The position numbers were made by a program, and so were the translations under genes. Below are positions 1 to 7,162 of a DNA stretch of 27,561 nt, in pieces (position 1 is the stretch's first letter; the number at the start of each line of letters is the position of its first letter). The DNA comes from Saprospiraceae bacterium UBA2329. Its GTDB lineage: Bacteria; Bacteroidota; Bacteroidia; Chitinophagales; Saprospiraceae. The stretch spans positions 1,102 through 28,662 of the forward strand of contig DDUV01000119.1 in assembly GCA_002344975.1 (NCBI GenBank). Direction: 5' to 3'. A model generated the notes under the pieces. It saw only the letters and a list, made by a program, of their open reading frames with translations, made no database searches and was not told the DNA's origin.

Positions 1-976
1 TTGCAATGGCGCGGCGACGGGCAGCATCGCACTGACCGTCAATGGCGCAAACGGAACGCCGAGCTTTGACTGGAGCGTCAACGCATTGGACGGCATCCAA
101 AATCCGACTGGTTTGACGGCGGGCACTTACTCCGTCACCGTGACCGATGCGGCGGGTTGCCAGGCCAATACTTCCGTGACATTAACGCAGCCGGCAATAC
201 TCGCATTCACCGCTTCGGGCGCCGGAGCAACTTGTCTCGGCACACAAAGCGGCAGCATTACCATAGAGAGCATACAAGGCGGAACAGCACCCTTTGAAGT
301 ATGGATAAACGGCTCATTTACAGCCGATGTAGATACTTTGCCATTTGCGCTGCCCGGCTTTGCACAAGGCAATTACACCGTAGCCATTCGCGATGCCAAC
401 CAATGCGAAATCGGCTCAACGGTGAATGTACCGCAGCCGCAGGTTTACACGCTCGATTTGGGGCTAAGCCAGACCATACGTTTGGGCGACAGCCTGCAAC
501 TGAACCCAATGGCCAATTTCGTCATTGACTCCGTTCTTTGGACGCCACTCGCCGGGGTCTTGAATCCCGACCTTCCAAATACATTTGTCCGCCCCTCCAT
601 TCCCACTACTTACCGGCTTATCGCCTTTGACAGCAATGGATGCAGCGCCGCCGACTCCATATTGGTGTTGGTAGATAGGAATTCCCGCATTTTTGTACCG
701 AACGCATTTAGTCCCAACGATGATAACATCAATGACCGCCTGACCGTGTTTTCGGATGCCGGGGTGTCAACGGTGCTATCGTATCAGATTTTCGACCGCT
801 GGGGCAATCAACTGTTTTCAGGCGGCCCCTTCCCGCCCAACGATCCGCAATTCGGCTGGGATGGCTCCTTCAAAGGCAGACCGATGGATGCCGGAGTGTA
901 TGTATTTTGGGTAGAGTTGGAGTTCTTCGATGGGCGACGCGAGGTCATGTCGGGAGAAGTGACCTTGATGAGATAG
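1..976 (+). CDS. SprB-repeat adhesin, C-terminal part (5' end outside window), T9SS type B sorting domain
   Basis: The reading frame is open from base 2 with no stop, so this is the 3' end of a longer gene; the TTG at 86 is an internal leucine codon. What is visible is two SprB-type repeats, each starting with a Cys-x-Gly core and ending in a YSVTVTDAAGC-like or YTVAIRDANQC-like strand, then a beta-sandwich linker, then a gliding-motility-associated C-terminal domain of about 95 residues. That domain has the typical IFVPNAFSPNDDNIND start, an FDRWGNQLF core and a GVYVF strand. By family knowledge this is the type B T9SS sorting signal (CHU_C type), used by SprB-like surface adhesins. The protein is therefore expected at the cell surface or secreted. 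Its ligand cannot be told. A long palindrome about 20 bases after the stop may end transcription. Confidence 0.9.
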   Translation, partial: CNGAATGSIALTVNGANGTPSFDWSVNALDGIQNPTGLTAGTYSVTVTDAAGCQANTSVTLTQPAILAFTASGAGATCLGTQSGSITIESIQGGTAPFEVWINGSFTADVDTLPFALPGFAQGNYTVAIRDANQCEIGSTVNVPQPQVYTLDLGLSQTIRLGDSLQLNPMANFVIDSVLWTPLAGVLNPDLPNTFVRPSIPTTYRLIAFDSNGCSAADSILVLVDRNSRIFVPNAFSPNDDNINDRLTVFSDAGVSTVLSYQIFDRWGNQLFSGGPFPPNDPQFGWDGSFKGRPMDAGVYVFWVELEFFDGRREVMSGEVTLMR

Positions 977-998
977 GCAAAAAAAGAGTGAATTGTGG

Positions 999-1040
999 GG
1001 AAGAGTTTTACTTTTGCCGTCGCAACAGTAAAACTTTTCC
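999..1040. terminator. 42-base near-perfect palindrome, probable terminator of the adhesin gene
   Basis: Arms 999-1017 and 1022-1040 pair over 19 positions with one mismatch and one G-T pair around a four-base centre. The innermost arm is AGTTTTACTTTTGC against GCAACAGTAAAACT. A T-rich stretch follows at 1035-1045. It lies 22 bases after the adhesin stop, which fits a terminator. The left arm also contains a TACTTTTG promoter box, so an operator role is an alternative. Confidence 0.6.
1009..1016 (+). promoter_or_regulatory. Candidate -7 box (TACTTTTG) upstream of the lipoprotein gene
   Basis: The motif matches the Bacteroidota primary sigma factor -7 consensus TAnnTTTG exactly. It lies 51 bases upstream of the lipoprotein ATG. 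No TTG-type -33 element was found at the usual 19-21 base spacing, and the box sits inside a palindrome, so the call is moderate. Confidence 0.45.
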
Positions 1041-1067
1041 TTTTCAAAACAAAATCACATTGTAACC

Positions 1068-1724
1068 ATGAAAAAAACAATCTCAACACTACACTACCTC
1101 GTATTTACAGGAGTAACGGCCTTGCTACTCTCCGGTTGTGTTTCTATGTCCACCATGCAAACCGGCCGTACTGTCGGCCAGGGCAATTCTGAGGTCAACG
1201 TTGGCGGCAGCGGCGTGAAGTATGCCTTTGTATTGGGCATTGAGGAGCTTGACACGGCCTCCGTTTCTGCTCCGATGCTCGAAGCAGATTTTCGCTATGG
1301 CGTGACTGATAAACTGGATATTGGCGGCAAAGTATCCTTGCTGGGCACCTCCGGCCTCTATGGAAAATATCAGTTTTTGGGCGACCGCGAATCTGTACTC
1401 GCCGGTAGCGTAGGCGCAGGTTTCAGCTACCTGCAACTCGGCGCAGAATCTGGAATTGACGAAACTTCTTTTTCGATCTTTGACTTCACTGTACCTGTTT
1501 ACTTTTCCGTACACCCTGTCAAGTGGATAGGCATTTATGCTACTCCGCGCTACACCTTGCGTTTGGTAGGCGGCGCCAGCCACTGGTTTGGCGGCACGGG
1601 TGGTATTCGCCTCGGCAACCGCTTTGGCGGCTTTGCCGAATACTCATTGTTCACCAGCAGCAGTGCTACTACCAATTTGAGCCAGGTCGCTTTCGGCCTC
1701 TCATTTGGCATCGGCGGCAAATAA
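1068..1724 (+). CDS. Outer-membrane lipoprotein, beta-barrel-like, function unknown
   Basis: The 218-residue product begins with a basic MKK, a hydrophobic stretch and a lipobox ending LLSGC at about residues 20-24, so it should be a lipidated envelope protein cut before the cysteine. The mature part is rich in glycine and in alternating polar/apolar strands (for example LDIGGKVSLLGTSGLYGKYQ and FGGTGGIRLGNRFGGFAEY) and ends in a strand rich in Phe and Gly. This resembles small outer-membrane beta-barrel proteins of Bacteroidota. No catalytic motif is seen. The ATG at 1068 is chosen because the signal peptide begins there. A strong terminator follows at 1747-1802, so it appears to be transcribed alone. 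The exact family is not recognised. Confidence 0.8.
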   Translation: MKKTISTLHYLVFTGVTALLLSGCVSMSTMQTGRTVGQGNSEVNVGGSGVKYAFVLGIEELDTASVSAPMLEADFRYGVTDKLDIGGKVSLLGTSGLYGKYQFLGDRESVLAGSVGAGFSYLQLGAESGIDETSFSIFDFTVPVYFSVHPVKWIGIYATPRYTLRLVGGASHWFGGTGGIRLGNRFGGFAEYSLFTSSSATTNLSQVAFGLSFGIGGK

Positions 1725-1746
1725 TCACATAGTTTTACGCTGTTGC

Positions 1747-1802
1747 AAAACAGGCTGCTTTCCTCCCTTTTTCAGGGCATGCGGGAGGCAGCCTGTTTTT
1801 TT
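1747..1802 (+). terminator. Rho-independent terminator after the lipoprotein gene
   Basis: A GC-rich stem (AAAACAGGCTGC pairing with GCAGCCTGTTTT, with an inner CTCCC/GGGAG pair) is followed directly by a run of seven T. It begins 22 bases after the lipoprotein stop codon. This is the clearest terminator in the window. Confidence 0.85.
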
Positions 1803-1877
1803 ATGCCCCTTTTGGAATATACATCACAAAAAGACTCCGGCCCGCTGCGTTATTTCGCCCTGTTTTAATTACCAACC

Positions 1878-3170
1878 ATGATTTCCAAACGCATTCTCGT
1901 CGTGGGCCTGTTGATGGCTAATTGCTACTTATCCACGGCACAAAGCGACTCTTCCCGTCAGATCAAATGGCTCCAACCCAAGCCCGGCGCAGCGCTGAAG
2001 GCATCGGCCATGCTGCAATTGTGTAGTATCTACACCCTGGGGCAAGAGGTGTATGACGCCACTACCCTCTCCTATCGCCCGGTGGACAACCGCCTGAACG
2101 TTTATTTCCGGCGTGCGCGGTTGCTCATGCGCGGCGAGCCTTATCAGGGATTTAAATATTATTTAGCCATGCACTTCGATCAGGCCGGCCACGACTTATT
2201 GTCCGCCACGCAAGGTCCTACCAATAACGCGGAACCCTCGGTCGGTATCTGGGATGCGTTCATTCAATGGCAATTGCCCCTTGGCCAAGACTATCTGCAC
2301 CTCACGGCCGGCTGGTTCAGGCCGCAGTTTCAACGAGAATCCATCACTGCCGCATGGAGCGTTTCGTCTTTTGAAAAATCTATGTCTCAGAGTTATGTGC
2401 GTACCCATCTTGTCGGACGAGGATCTGGGCGAGCGGCAGGCATCAACCTGGGCGGTATGATCAAAAAGGAAAAACTGTCGCTGCTCTACAATGCGGGGAT
2501 TTTCAACCCCTTGCTCACCGGCTTGAACGGAAACTCAGTAGGCATTCAATACTCGCCCTTGCTCGCCGGCAGACTTTCATTGGCATTGGGCGACCCCGAA
2601 ATGGAACAGTACGGCATCGCTTACGGCACCAATTTTTTCAACGAAAGAAAAGGTATTTCCATAGACCTCAACATCGCGAGACAAGGTAAAACCGACCAGT
2701 TTCAAAACGCTGTCGCCTGGGGGCCGGGGCTGATGCTGAACTACGGCAGGTGGAATGTGGACGGTGAGTGGATGTTTCTGCAACGCCAAGGTCTGCGCGG
2801 AGAGGCTAATATTTTTACCGCCCGCTCCGGCACAGGGCATATTCGCGCCGGGTACAACATTACGGTGGGCAAATTTATGCTCCAGCCCTCCGCCATGCTC
2901 ATGCGTTTTGAAGGTGCTATGGATGCCGCCGGCCAAGCAGACGCCCGCGTGCTGAAACTCTCTTCCGGGCGTGAACAAACCATTGATTTGGGTCTGAATT
3001 ACTACCTCCGCAAGCGCGATATGGTGATACAACTGCACTACACACTGCACAGCGGCGATGCCGGGACTGCGGGCGACGGCTCTACCGTCAACGCCTATTT
3101 TGCTCAAAATACGGTGGGCGCCATCCGTCGCGGCAACTGGATTGGGTTGGGTATGAATGCCATTTTTTGA
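1878..3170 (+). CDS. Porin, phosphate-selective OprO/OprP-like beta-barrel
   Basis: The 430-residue product has a signal peptide (MISKRILVVGLLMANCYLSTAQS, cut after about residue 21) and a body made of amphipathic beta strands. The features are typical of the OprO/OprP porin family of Bacteroidota: an FRRARLLMRGEPYQGFKYY-like early segment, an LTAGWFRPQFQRE-like segment, repeated aromatic-ended strands and a C-terminal phenylalanine, which the outer-membrane assembly machinery recognises. It should form a diffusion channel in the outer membrane. Substrate choice cannot be read from sequence, so the phosphate label is only a family name. The gene has its own start region after the terminator at 1747-1802 and converges with the minus-strand gene that ends at 3248. 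No good -33/-7 promoter pair was found. Confidence 0.8.
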   Translation: MISKRILVVGLLMANCYLSTAQSDSSRQIKWLQPKPGAALKASAMLQLCSIYTLGQEVYDATTLSYRPVDNRLNVYFRRARLLMRGEPYQGFKYYLAMHFDQAGHDLLSATQGPTNNAEPSVGIWDAFIQWQLPLGQDYLHLTAGWFRPQFQRESITAAWSVSSFEKSMSQSYVRTHLVGRGSGRAAGINLGGMIKKEKLSLLYNAGIFNPLLTGLNGNSVGIQYSPLLAGRLSLALGDPEMEQYGIAYGTNFFNERKGISIDLNIARQGKTDQFQNAVAWGPGLMLNYGRWNVDGEWMFLQRQGLRGEANIFTARSGTGHIRAGYNITVGKFMLQPSAMLMRFEGAMDAAGQADARVLKLSSGREQTIDLGLNYYLRKRDMVIQLHYTLHSGDAGTAGDGSTVNAYFAQNTVGAIRRGNWIGLGMNAIF

Positions 3171-3247
3171 TCCAATACCGGCAGATTACCGGACGATGAA
3201 AAATCCGACAGCTCTCTCTCTAACTACCTTATAAACAACCCATTGCC

Positions 3248-3679
3248 TCACTTAGGCTCCTCACCAGGGAGACGGACTTTCAACAGACCGGAAATTTTGG
3301 TATCCTGTTGATTGAGTACCACCACACTCCATTCCGTGCCCCGGGCTATGTGGCGATCTGTGACGGTGAACTCTAATTTTTCACCGCTTTTGCCTTCTTT
3401 GCGCAAATAGTAGTTCATCTGGCCGGGTCCGTACAGTAGCAATGCCGCGGGCGAATCGGCCGGCAACCATTCTGCTTCGGCAGTGATAACTCCAGGCTCC
3501 GTAAGTATAAAATCAATGTCGGCGCGTTCCAGACAACCTAAAGAAAAAGCAGTCTGCATCTCCCTTTCTGAAGGGGCAGACCTTTGATAAGGAACAAATG
3601 CCATCAACAGTAAAATAAAAGCAGGGATGCCCGAAACAAGCCCCCAAGATCCCAAGAATGAATGGATGCGCAGTTTCAT
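3248..3679 (-). CDS. Hypothetical membrane-anchored or secreted protein
   Basis: The 143-residue product starts with a long hydrophobic stretch at about residues 9-29 (SWGLVSGIPAFILLLMAFVP), which could be an uncleaved anchor or a signal peptide. The rest is a small beta-rich domain with a glycine-proline turn and a tract reading GTEWSVVVLN, loosely like extracellular beta-sandwich domains. I do not recognise a family. It lies 82 bases downstream of the carboxylesterase gene on the same strand, so the two may be co-transcribed. It converges with the porin gene. Length, a normal start codon and coding-like composition support a real gene, but no function is claimed. Confidence 0.65.
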   Translation of the reverse strand: MKLRIHSFLGSWGLVSGIPAFILLLMAFVPYQRSAPSEREMQTAFSLGCLERADIDFILTEPGVITAEAEWLPADSPAALLLYGPGQMNYYLRKEGKSGEKLEFTVTDRHIARGTEWSVVVLNQQDTKISGLLKVRLPGEEPK

Positions 3680-3743
3680 GGTTCGGATTTTTGGTCTCTT
3701 ACCGGAATATTCCCGGCAGGCTCAAGTTGCGCACTTTCAACAG

Positions 3744-3760
3744 AAAAATCAATGATTTTT
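3744..3760. repeat. AT-rich perfect palindrome beside the carboxylesterase stop
   Basis: AAAAATCA, one centre base, TGATTTTT. It sits one base past the carboxylesterase stop codon. It may be a weak terminator or processing hairpin, and its AAAATC/GATTTT core resembles that of the palindrome at 7028-7048. Confidence 0.5.
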
Positions 3761-3761
3761 G

Positions 3762-4421
3762 TCAGATCGGGGTATTGAGTTCCTGCTTTAACTGTGCCAA
3801 TACATTACGGGAAACGACGTGGGCGCCTTCAAAAACGTGGTATCGCAGTTGCCAGTGCATACCGTCCAACATGCCTCGCCAAGCCGCCAGTCGCTCTCCG
3901 TTGAGGTACTCGTCTGCATCGCCATACACCGCATGAATGGGAAAGCTGTTCAGATACTTATGATGTGTGGCATAAGGCAGATCGTCGGGAATGGAACCAG
4001 CATACAGAACGAGACCGGCCAACGGCGGTTGTCGGCGCAATACCCAGCGCATGAGGGTGGCGCAGCCTTGTGAAAATCCCAGCAAAATGAAACGGCAATC
4101 GGCGGGTAAGTCTTTTTTCAACAGATCGTATAAGCCATCTAAGTAGGTCATATTGTCTTCAATATCAGCCAGTCGCTGCTCTTTTGTCATCCAGGAGGCA
4201 CCCACGCGGATTCCCTCCTGATCTGTGTAAAAACGAGAAAGCGCTTCGGGGGCTGCCACACAGGTATGCTCATCGGCTACTGCATCAAACCGGCGGAGGA
4301 AATACTTAGCCAATTGCCCGTAGCCATGCAAGATTACCCAGCACTCGGAGCTGTGTGGGCCGGGTTGGCCCAACGAGTAGAAATGAGCCGTGCGCGGTAC
4401 GCTGAAATGGTGTGCGTGCAT
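3762..4421 (-). CDS. Alpha/beta hydrolase, phospholipase/carboxylesterase family
   Basis: The 219-residue product has the full serine hydrolase triad in the order and spacing of the acyl-protein thioesterase/carboxylesterase family: oxyanion-loop HGYG at residues 32-35, nucleophile Ser117 in GFSQG, Asp168 in YGDADEY and His201 in EGAHVV. There is no signal peptide, so it should act in the cytoplasm on ester or thioester substrates. The length is typical of this family. The ATG at 4421 gives a normal N-terminus just ahead of the first beta strand. The natural substrate is unknown. Upstream is a long intergenic hairpin; downstream, at 82 bases, is the small membrane protein gene. Confidence 0.9.
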   Translation of the reverse strand: MHAHHFSVPRTAHFYSLGQPGPHSSECWVILHGYGQLAKYFLRRFDAVADEHTCVAAPEALSRFYTDQEGIRVGASWMTKEQRLADIEDNMTYLDGLYDLLKKDLPADCRFILLGFSQGCATLMRWVLRRQPPLAGLVLYAGSIPDDLPYATHHKYLNSFPIHAVYGDADEYLNGERLAAWRGMLDGMHWQLRYHVFEGAHVVSRNVLAQLKQELNTPI

Positions 4422-4446
4422 GTTGGTTGGTGCAGTGTGGCAGGAT

Positions 4447-4497
4447 AGTGAAGGGGCGACTCCGCCGAGGCCATAGCCCCGTAGTCACCCCTTCACT
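4447..4497 (-). terminator. Long intergenic hairpin downstream of the 313-residue secreted protein gene
   Basis: AGTGAAGGGGCGACT at 4447-4461 pairs with AGTCACCCCTTCACT at 4483-4497 over 15 positions with one mismatch, closing a 21-base loop. It begins 12 bases after the stop of the minus-strand gene at 4509. There is no T-run on either side, so it is either a non-canonical terminator or an mRNA-end hairpin. Confidence 0.55.
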
Positions 4498-4508
4498 GCA
4501 CATAGATT

Positions 4509-5450
4509 TTACCTATTGTCTCGACCTAAAATATCTTTTTTACGCCCATCCAGCACGGGGAAGGGGCGCGGGGCTTCATCCTGAGTTTGAGTAAATACAT
4601 TTTCGATGTAGTGCCAAAAGCCGGTTTTTTCCAACTTGTAGCCCTCGTAGCTTCCATCGGGATAGTTGTTCGGGCCTTCTCCATCTTCGCCCGGCATAGT
4701 GATGAGGTGATCGTAAATGATGATGCCCAGTGCGGGGTCGTAATTGAAGCGCACACTGGCCGCCGCCGAATACTCAATGACCCGGCGTTTGCGAAAACTG
4801 ACCTCGCCTTTTTTGTTTTCATGCCGAAACACCGGCGCGCCGAAAACGGGTTGGCCATTCTTGAAAGTAAGCACATCCAGCACTTTTCGTTTGCGGAAAA
4901 ACTCATTACCGTCAAAGCCGAACAGGAGGTAATAGCGTCCGGTTTTTGCGTCGGTTTGTTGTATATTGTAATAAACTACGCCATACCATTGCTCCGGCGT
5001 GAGTTCCAATTGTTCCAGATTGCCTTTAATTTCAAAAGAGCGATCTTTCAGCGGGTACAACTTCAAGTCCTTGGTATTCATTTGAATAGCGCCATAATAG
5101 CGATACTCGTCTTTGTCCACATACAGTTGCCAGGTAAAAACCCGGAACGAGCTGTCGGGCGGATACATGATGGAAACCGACTTGAGGCGCTCGAAGGGAA
5201 AACGGAAAGAATTGGGGGTTTTTAATGCGCTGACCAACATAGGAATCAACTTATGGCAGGCAGAATAGCGATGTTCCGGCAGCGAGTCGTTGACAATGAC
5301 GTAGGCCAACAGCGCCAGGGTGTCTTCCTGTCCATCAAAATGGGCAAGTTCTTCCGCAGAGAAATGCTTTTTCCAAAGCGTATCCTGCTGCTGGGCAGAC
5401 ACAAAGGAAACTGCGAAAAGCATTGTAAAAATGAGCGTCCAACTTTTCAT
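4509..5450 (-). CDS. Secreted protein of unknown function
   Basis: The 313-residue product begins with a clear signal peptide (MKSWTLIFTMLFAVSFVSAQ, cut at about residue 19-20) followed by a Gln-rich start, so it should be exported. The body is beta-rich with many aromatic residues (for example WYGVVYYNIQQ, YYLLFGFDGN, IIIYDHLITMP) and has no T9SS sorting tail or lipobox. I recall similar uncharacterised secreted proteins of about 300 residues in Bacteroidota but cannot name a domain. The C-terminus is charged. The start is fixed by the signal peptide. It lies 60 bases after the esterase gene upstream and 87 bases before the carboxylesterase gene, all on the same strand; the hairpin at 4447-4497 probably separates it from the latter. 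Confidence 0.75.
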   Translation of the reverse strand: MKSWTLIFTMLFAVSFVSAQQQDTLWKKHFSAEELAHFDGQEDTLALLAYVIVNDSLPEHRYSACHKLIPMLVSALKTPNSFRFPFERLKSVSIMYPPDSSFRVFTWQLYVDKDEYRYYGAIQMNTKDLKLYPLKDRSFEIKGNLEQLELTPEQWYGVVYYNIQQTDAKTGRYYLLFGFDGNEFFRKRKVLDVLTFKNGQPVFGAPVFRHENKKGEVSFRKRRVIEYSAAASVRFNYDPALGIIIYDHLITMPGEDGEGPNNYPDGSYEGYKLEKTGFWHYIENVFTQTQDEAPRPFPVLDGRKKDILGRDNR

Positions 5451-5510
5451 AGTCCGTTAAATTTTTTGAACGCACATCCAACGAAACGGGCCCCGTGGAA
5501 ATTGTCTGCG

Positions 5511-6935
5511 TTATTTCACCACTACTTTCTGAACGGCTACCGGCGTATTTTTTTCATACACCACCGCCGCATACATCCCCGGCGGCAAGCCCGAAACATC
5601 CAATGCACCATTGCTGAACGCCCGCCTGCGAATGGCCGTGCGCCCCGTGAAATGATACACCGCAATGCTCAATTGATCTGCATCGGCTGCGCCCGACACA
5701 TACAGTACGGTGTCTGCCGGATTGGGGTACAATTGAATGTGATGAACCGGCTCCTGCTCACTTGTTGAAGTGGTCGTCACGTCGGCAAAGAGCCATTGGT
5801 AGGCCGCCGGAAACTCGCGCGCCCAGTACCACTCGCTGTGCTGGCCGTCGCTGTGCGTTACTTTGCGCAGTTCCGACTCACTGAAACCCGCCTGCCGGAG
5901 CGTATCGTACATGGCGTTGATGTCTGCCACTACCGATCCGCTGCCTTCCAACTGGCCGGCCAACAGGTAAATCCGCATATCCGCCTGCCGCCCCGTACTC
6001 GAAACCTGGCTGTAGCATTGCGTTGAAAACCAGTAAGATGGAGAAAAAATGCCCACTTTGCCAAACACATCCTGCCGATCAATACCGCCATAATGGGAGA
6101 TCAGCCCGCCGAGGCTCGACCCCATGATGCCCGTGTATTGTCGCTGCGGGCGGGTGCGGTAAACGGAGTCAATGTGCGGCTTGAGGGTTTCTACAATAAA
6201 ATCAATGTATTCATCGCCCTGGCCGCCGCCATATTGAGGATTCACCCAGGGCGAGTACTCATTGATGCGGCTGGCCCCGCCGTTGTCTATGCCCACCACA
6301 ATGATGCCGTCATCGCCGTTTTGAAACAAAGTATTGAGCGACTCATCCACCCGCCACTCCCCGGAAAAACTGGTGTTTTGGTCAAAGAGATTTTGCCCGT
6401 CCTGCATGTACAGCACCGGGTAGTGTTTGGCGCTCGTGTTGTAATCGGGCGGCACATAAATCCAGATTCTGCGGCTGCGATTGAGTTGCGGCATGAAAAA
6501 GTTGGTACTCATAATGGACACATTGGGCGCCGCCGTACCCGTACTGCCGCTCAGACCTTCCCAGCCGGCGATGCTCAGCGCAAGCGTTTGCGCCCCGCCC
6601 GTGTAGTTGTAGCTGCGGTTGGGAATGAACCCTCCCGATGCGTTGCCCTCCACGGTGGGCCAGCTACCCCGCGTGAATTTGAATTGTATGCTCTGCGGCG
6701 CAATGTTGAGCGTGATGCTGTACTGGCCTTGTTGATTGAGTATCAGCTTGTGAGCGGCGCTGCCGGGGTTCCAGTTATTGAAATTGCCGGCAATGTAAAT
6801 ATCGCTGCCGGGCGGCGTGTTGGCAGGTATAGACCCCAGAACAATAGTGAGTTGGGCGTGCAGCGCAACTGAAAAGACGAGCAGAAGGAGGAGAAAAACA
6901 GGTTTCATCGCCATCCGATTAAGTGTAGATTTCAT
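5511..6935 (-). CDS. Secreted esterase with N-terminal carbohydrate-binding domain and T9SS type A tail
   Basis: Starting from the ATG at 6935 the product has 474 residues. Domains in order: signal peptide (to about residue 28, ending ALHAQ); an AMPK-glycogen-binding/CBM20-like beta sandwich at about 30-120 with the typical IYIAGNFNNWNPG motif; an esterase D-type alpha/beta hydrolase at about 140-385 with nucleophile Ser274 in GSSLGG and a likely catalytic histidine, His366, in the GQHSEWYW motif; and a type A T9SS sorting tail from about residue 402 (LYPNPADTVLYV). It should be exported and may deacylate polysaccharides or similar esters. An in-frame ATG lies farther upstream at 6977, but 6935 is preferred: it follows an A-rich leader and lies 40 bases downstream of a TAGCTTTG promoter box. 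Substrate is inferred only from the carbohydrate-binding domain. Confidence 0.88.
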   Translation of the reverse strand: MKSTLNRMAMKPVFLLLLLVFSVALHAQLTIVLGSIPANTPPGSDIYIAGNFNNWNPGSAAHKLILNQQGQYSITLNIAPQSIQFKFTRGSWPTVEGNASGGFIPNRSYNYTGGAQTLALSIAGWEGLSGSTGTAAPNVSIMSTNFFMPQLNRSRRIWIYVPPDYNTSAKHYPVLYMQDGQNLFDQNTSFSGEWRVDESLNTLFQNGDDGIIVVGIDNGGASRINEYSPWVNPQYGGGQGDEYIDFIVETLKPHIDSVYRTRPQRQYTGIMGSSLGGLISHYGGIDRQDVFGKVGIFSPSYWFSTQCYSQVSSTGRQADMRIYLLAGQLEGSGSVVADINAMYDTLRQAGFSESELRKVTHSDGQHSEWYWAREFPAAYQWLFADVTTTSTSEQEPVHHIQLYPNPADTVLYVSGAADADQLSIAVYHFTGRTAIRRRAFSNGALDVSGLPPGMYAAVVYEKNTPVAVQKVVVK

Positions 6936-6974
6936 TGTTTTTTTTGTTGTAATGTTACTATTCGGCCGGTCCCC

Positions 6975-6982
6975 CAAAGCTA
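6975..6982 (-). promoter_or_regulatory. Candidate -7 box (TAGCTTTG) for the secreted esterase gene
   Basis: On the minus strand this is an exact TAnnTTTG match, 39 bases before the chosen ATG at 6935. A CTG rather than TTG is found about 18 bases upstream, so the -33 element is weak. A perfect palindrome at 6992-7010 occupies the space between the two elements. Confidence 0.5.
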
Positions 6983-6991
6983 CGAGCTATG

Positions 6992-7010
6992 ACCACGCCC
7001 CAGGCGTGGT
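6992..7010. promoter_or_regulatory. Perfect 19-base palindrome in the esterase promoter, possible operator
   Basis: ACCACGCC, three centre bases, GGCGTGGT. It lies just upstream of the -7 box at 6975-6982, where a -33 element would be, which is a usual place for a repressor site. No regulator gene is next to it. A small RNA-like hairpin or a repeat element is an alternative. Confidence 0.4.
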
Positions 7011-7027
7011 ATGAGTTTGTTTATTCG

Positions 7028-7048
7028 ATGGAAAATCAGATTTTCCAT
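7028..7048. repeat. Perfect 21-base palindrome
   Basis: ATGGAAAATC, one centre base, GATTTTCCAT. It is intergenic, 115 bases past the fahA stop. It may act as a transcription end or processing hairpin. Confidence 0.5.
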
Positions 7049-7074
7049 TTGGGGAAATTTCAAAATCTCATCTT

Positions 7075-7091
7075 GAAAAAGGCCCTTTTTC
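7075..7091 (-). terminator. Terminator-like hairpin downstream of fahA
   Basis: GAAAAAGG at 7075-7082 is complementary to CCTTTTTC at 7084-7091, giving a U-rich 3' side whichever strand is transcribed. It begins 72 bases past the fahA stop. The stem has little GC and almost no loop, so the call is weak. Confidence 0.35.
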
Positions 7092-7162
7092 ATTTTGGGA
7101 GATCAAACTCGTGACTCGAAGCTCGCAGCTTTTTGCAGGGCGACTGTATAGTTGCGTTGTAA

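Larger units (their letters stand above)
6976..7132. repeat. Inverted pair of degenerate 7-base repeats between fahA and the esterase gene
   Basis: At 6976-6989 the heptamers are AAAGCTA and CGAGCTA. At 7105-7132 they are AAACTCG, TGACTCG, AAGCTCG and CAGCTTT. The two blocks are in opposite orientation: the reverse complement of the right block reads AAAGCTGCGAGCTTCGAG, close to the left block. GAGTTTG at 7013-7019 also pairs with CAAACTC at 7104-7110. The block lies in the 227-base gap between the esterase and fahA genes. Confidence 0.6.

Noticed and set aside
86..88. TTG at 86 as the start of the first gene
   Set aside because: The frame is open to the window edge and the SprB repeat begins upstream of it, so the gene is truncated by the window.
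6093..6872. Plus-strand 259-codon open frame
   Set aside because: It lies wholly inside the antisense of the well-supported secreted esterase and has no recognisable domain.
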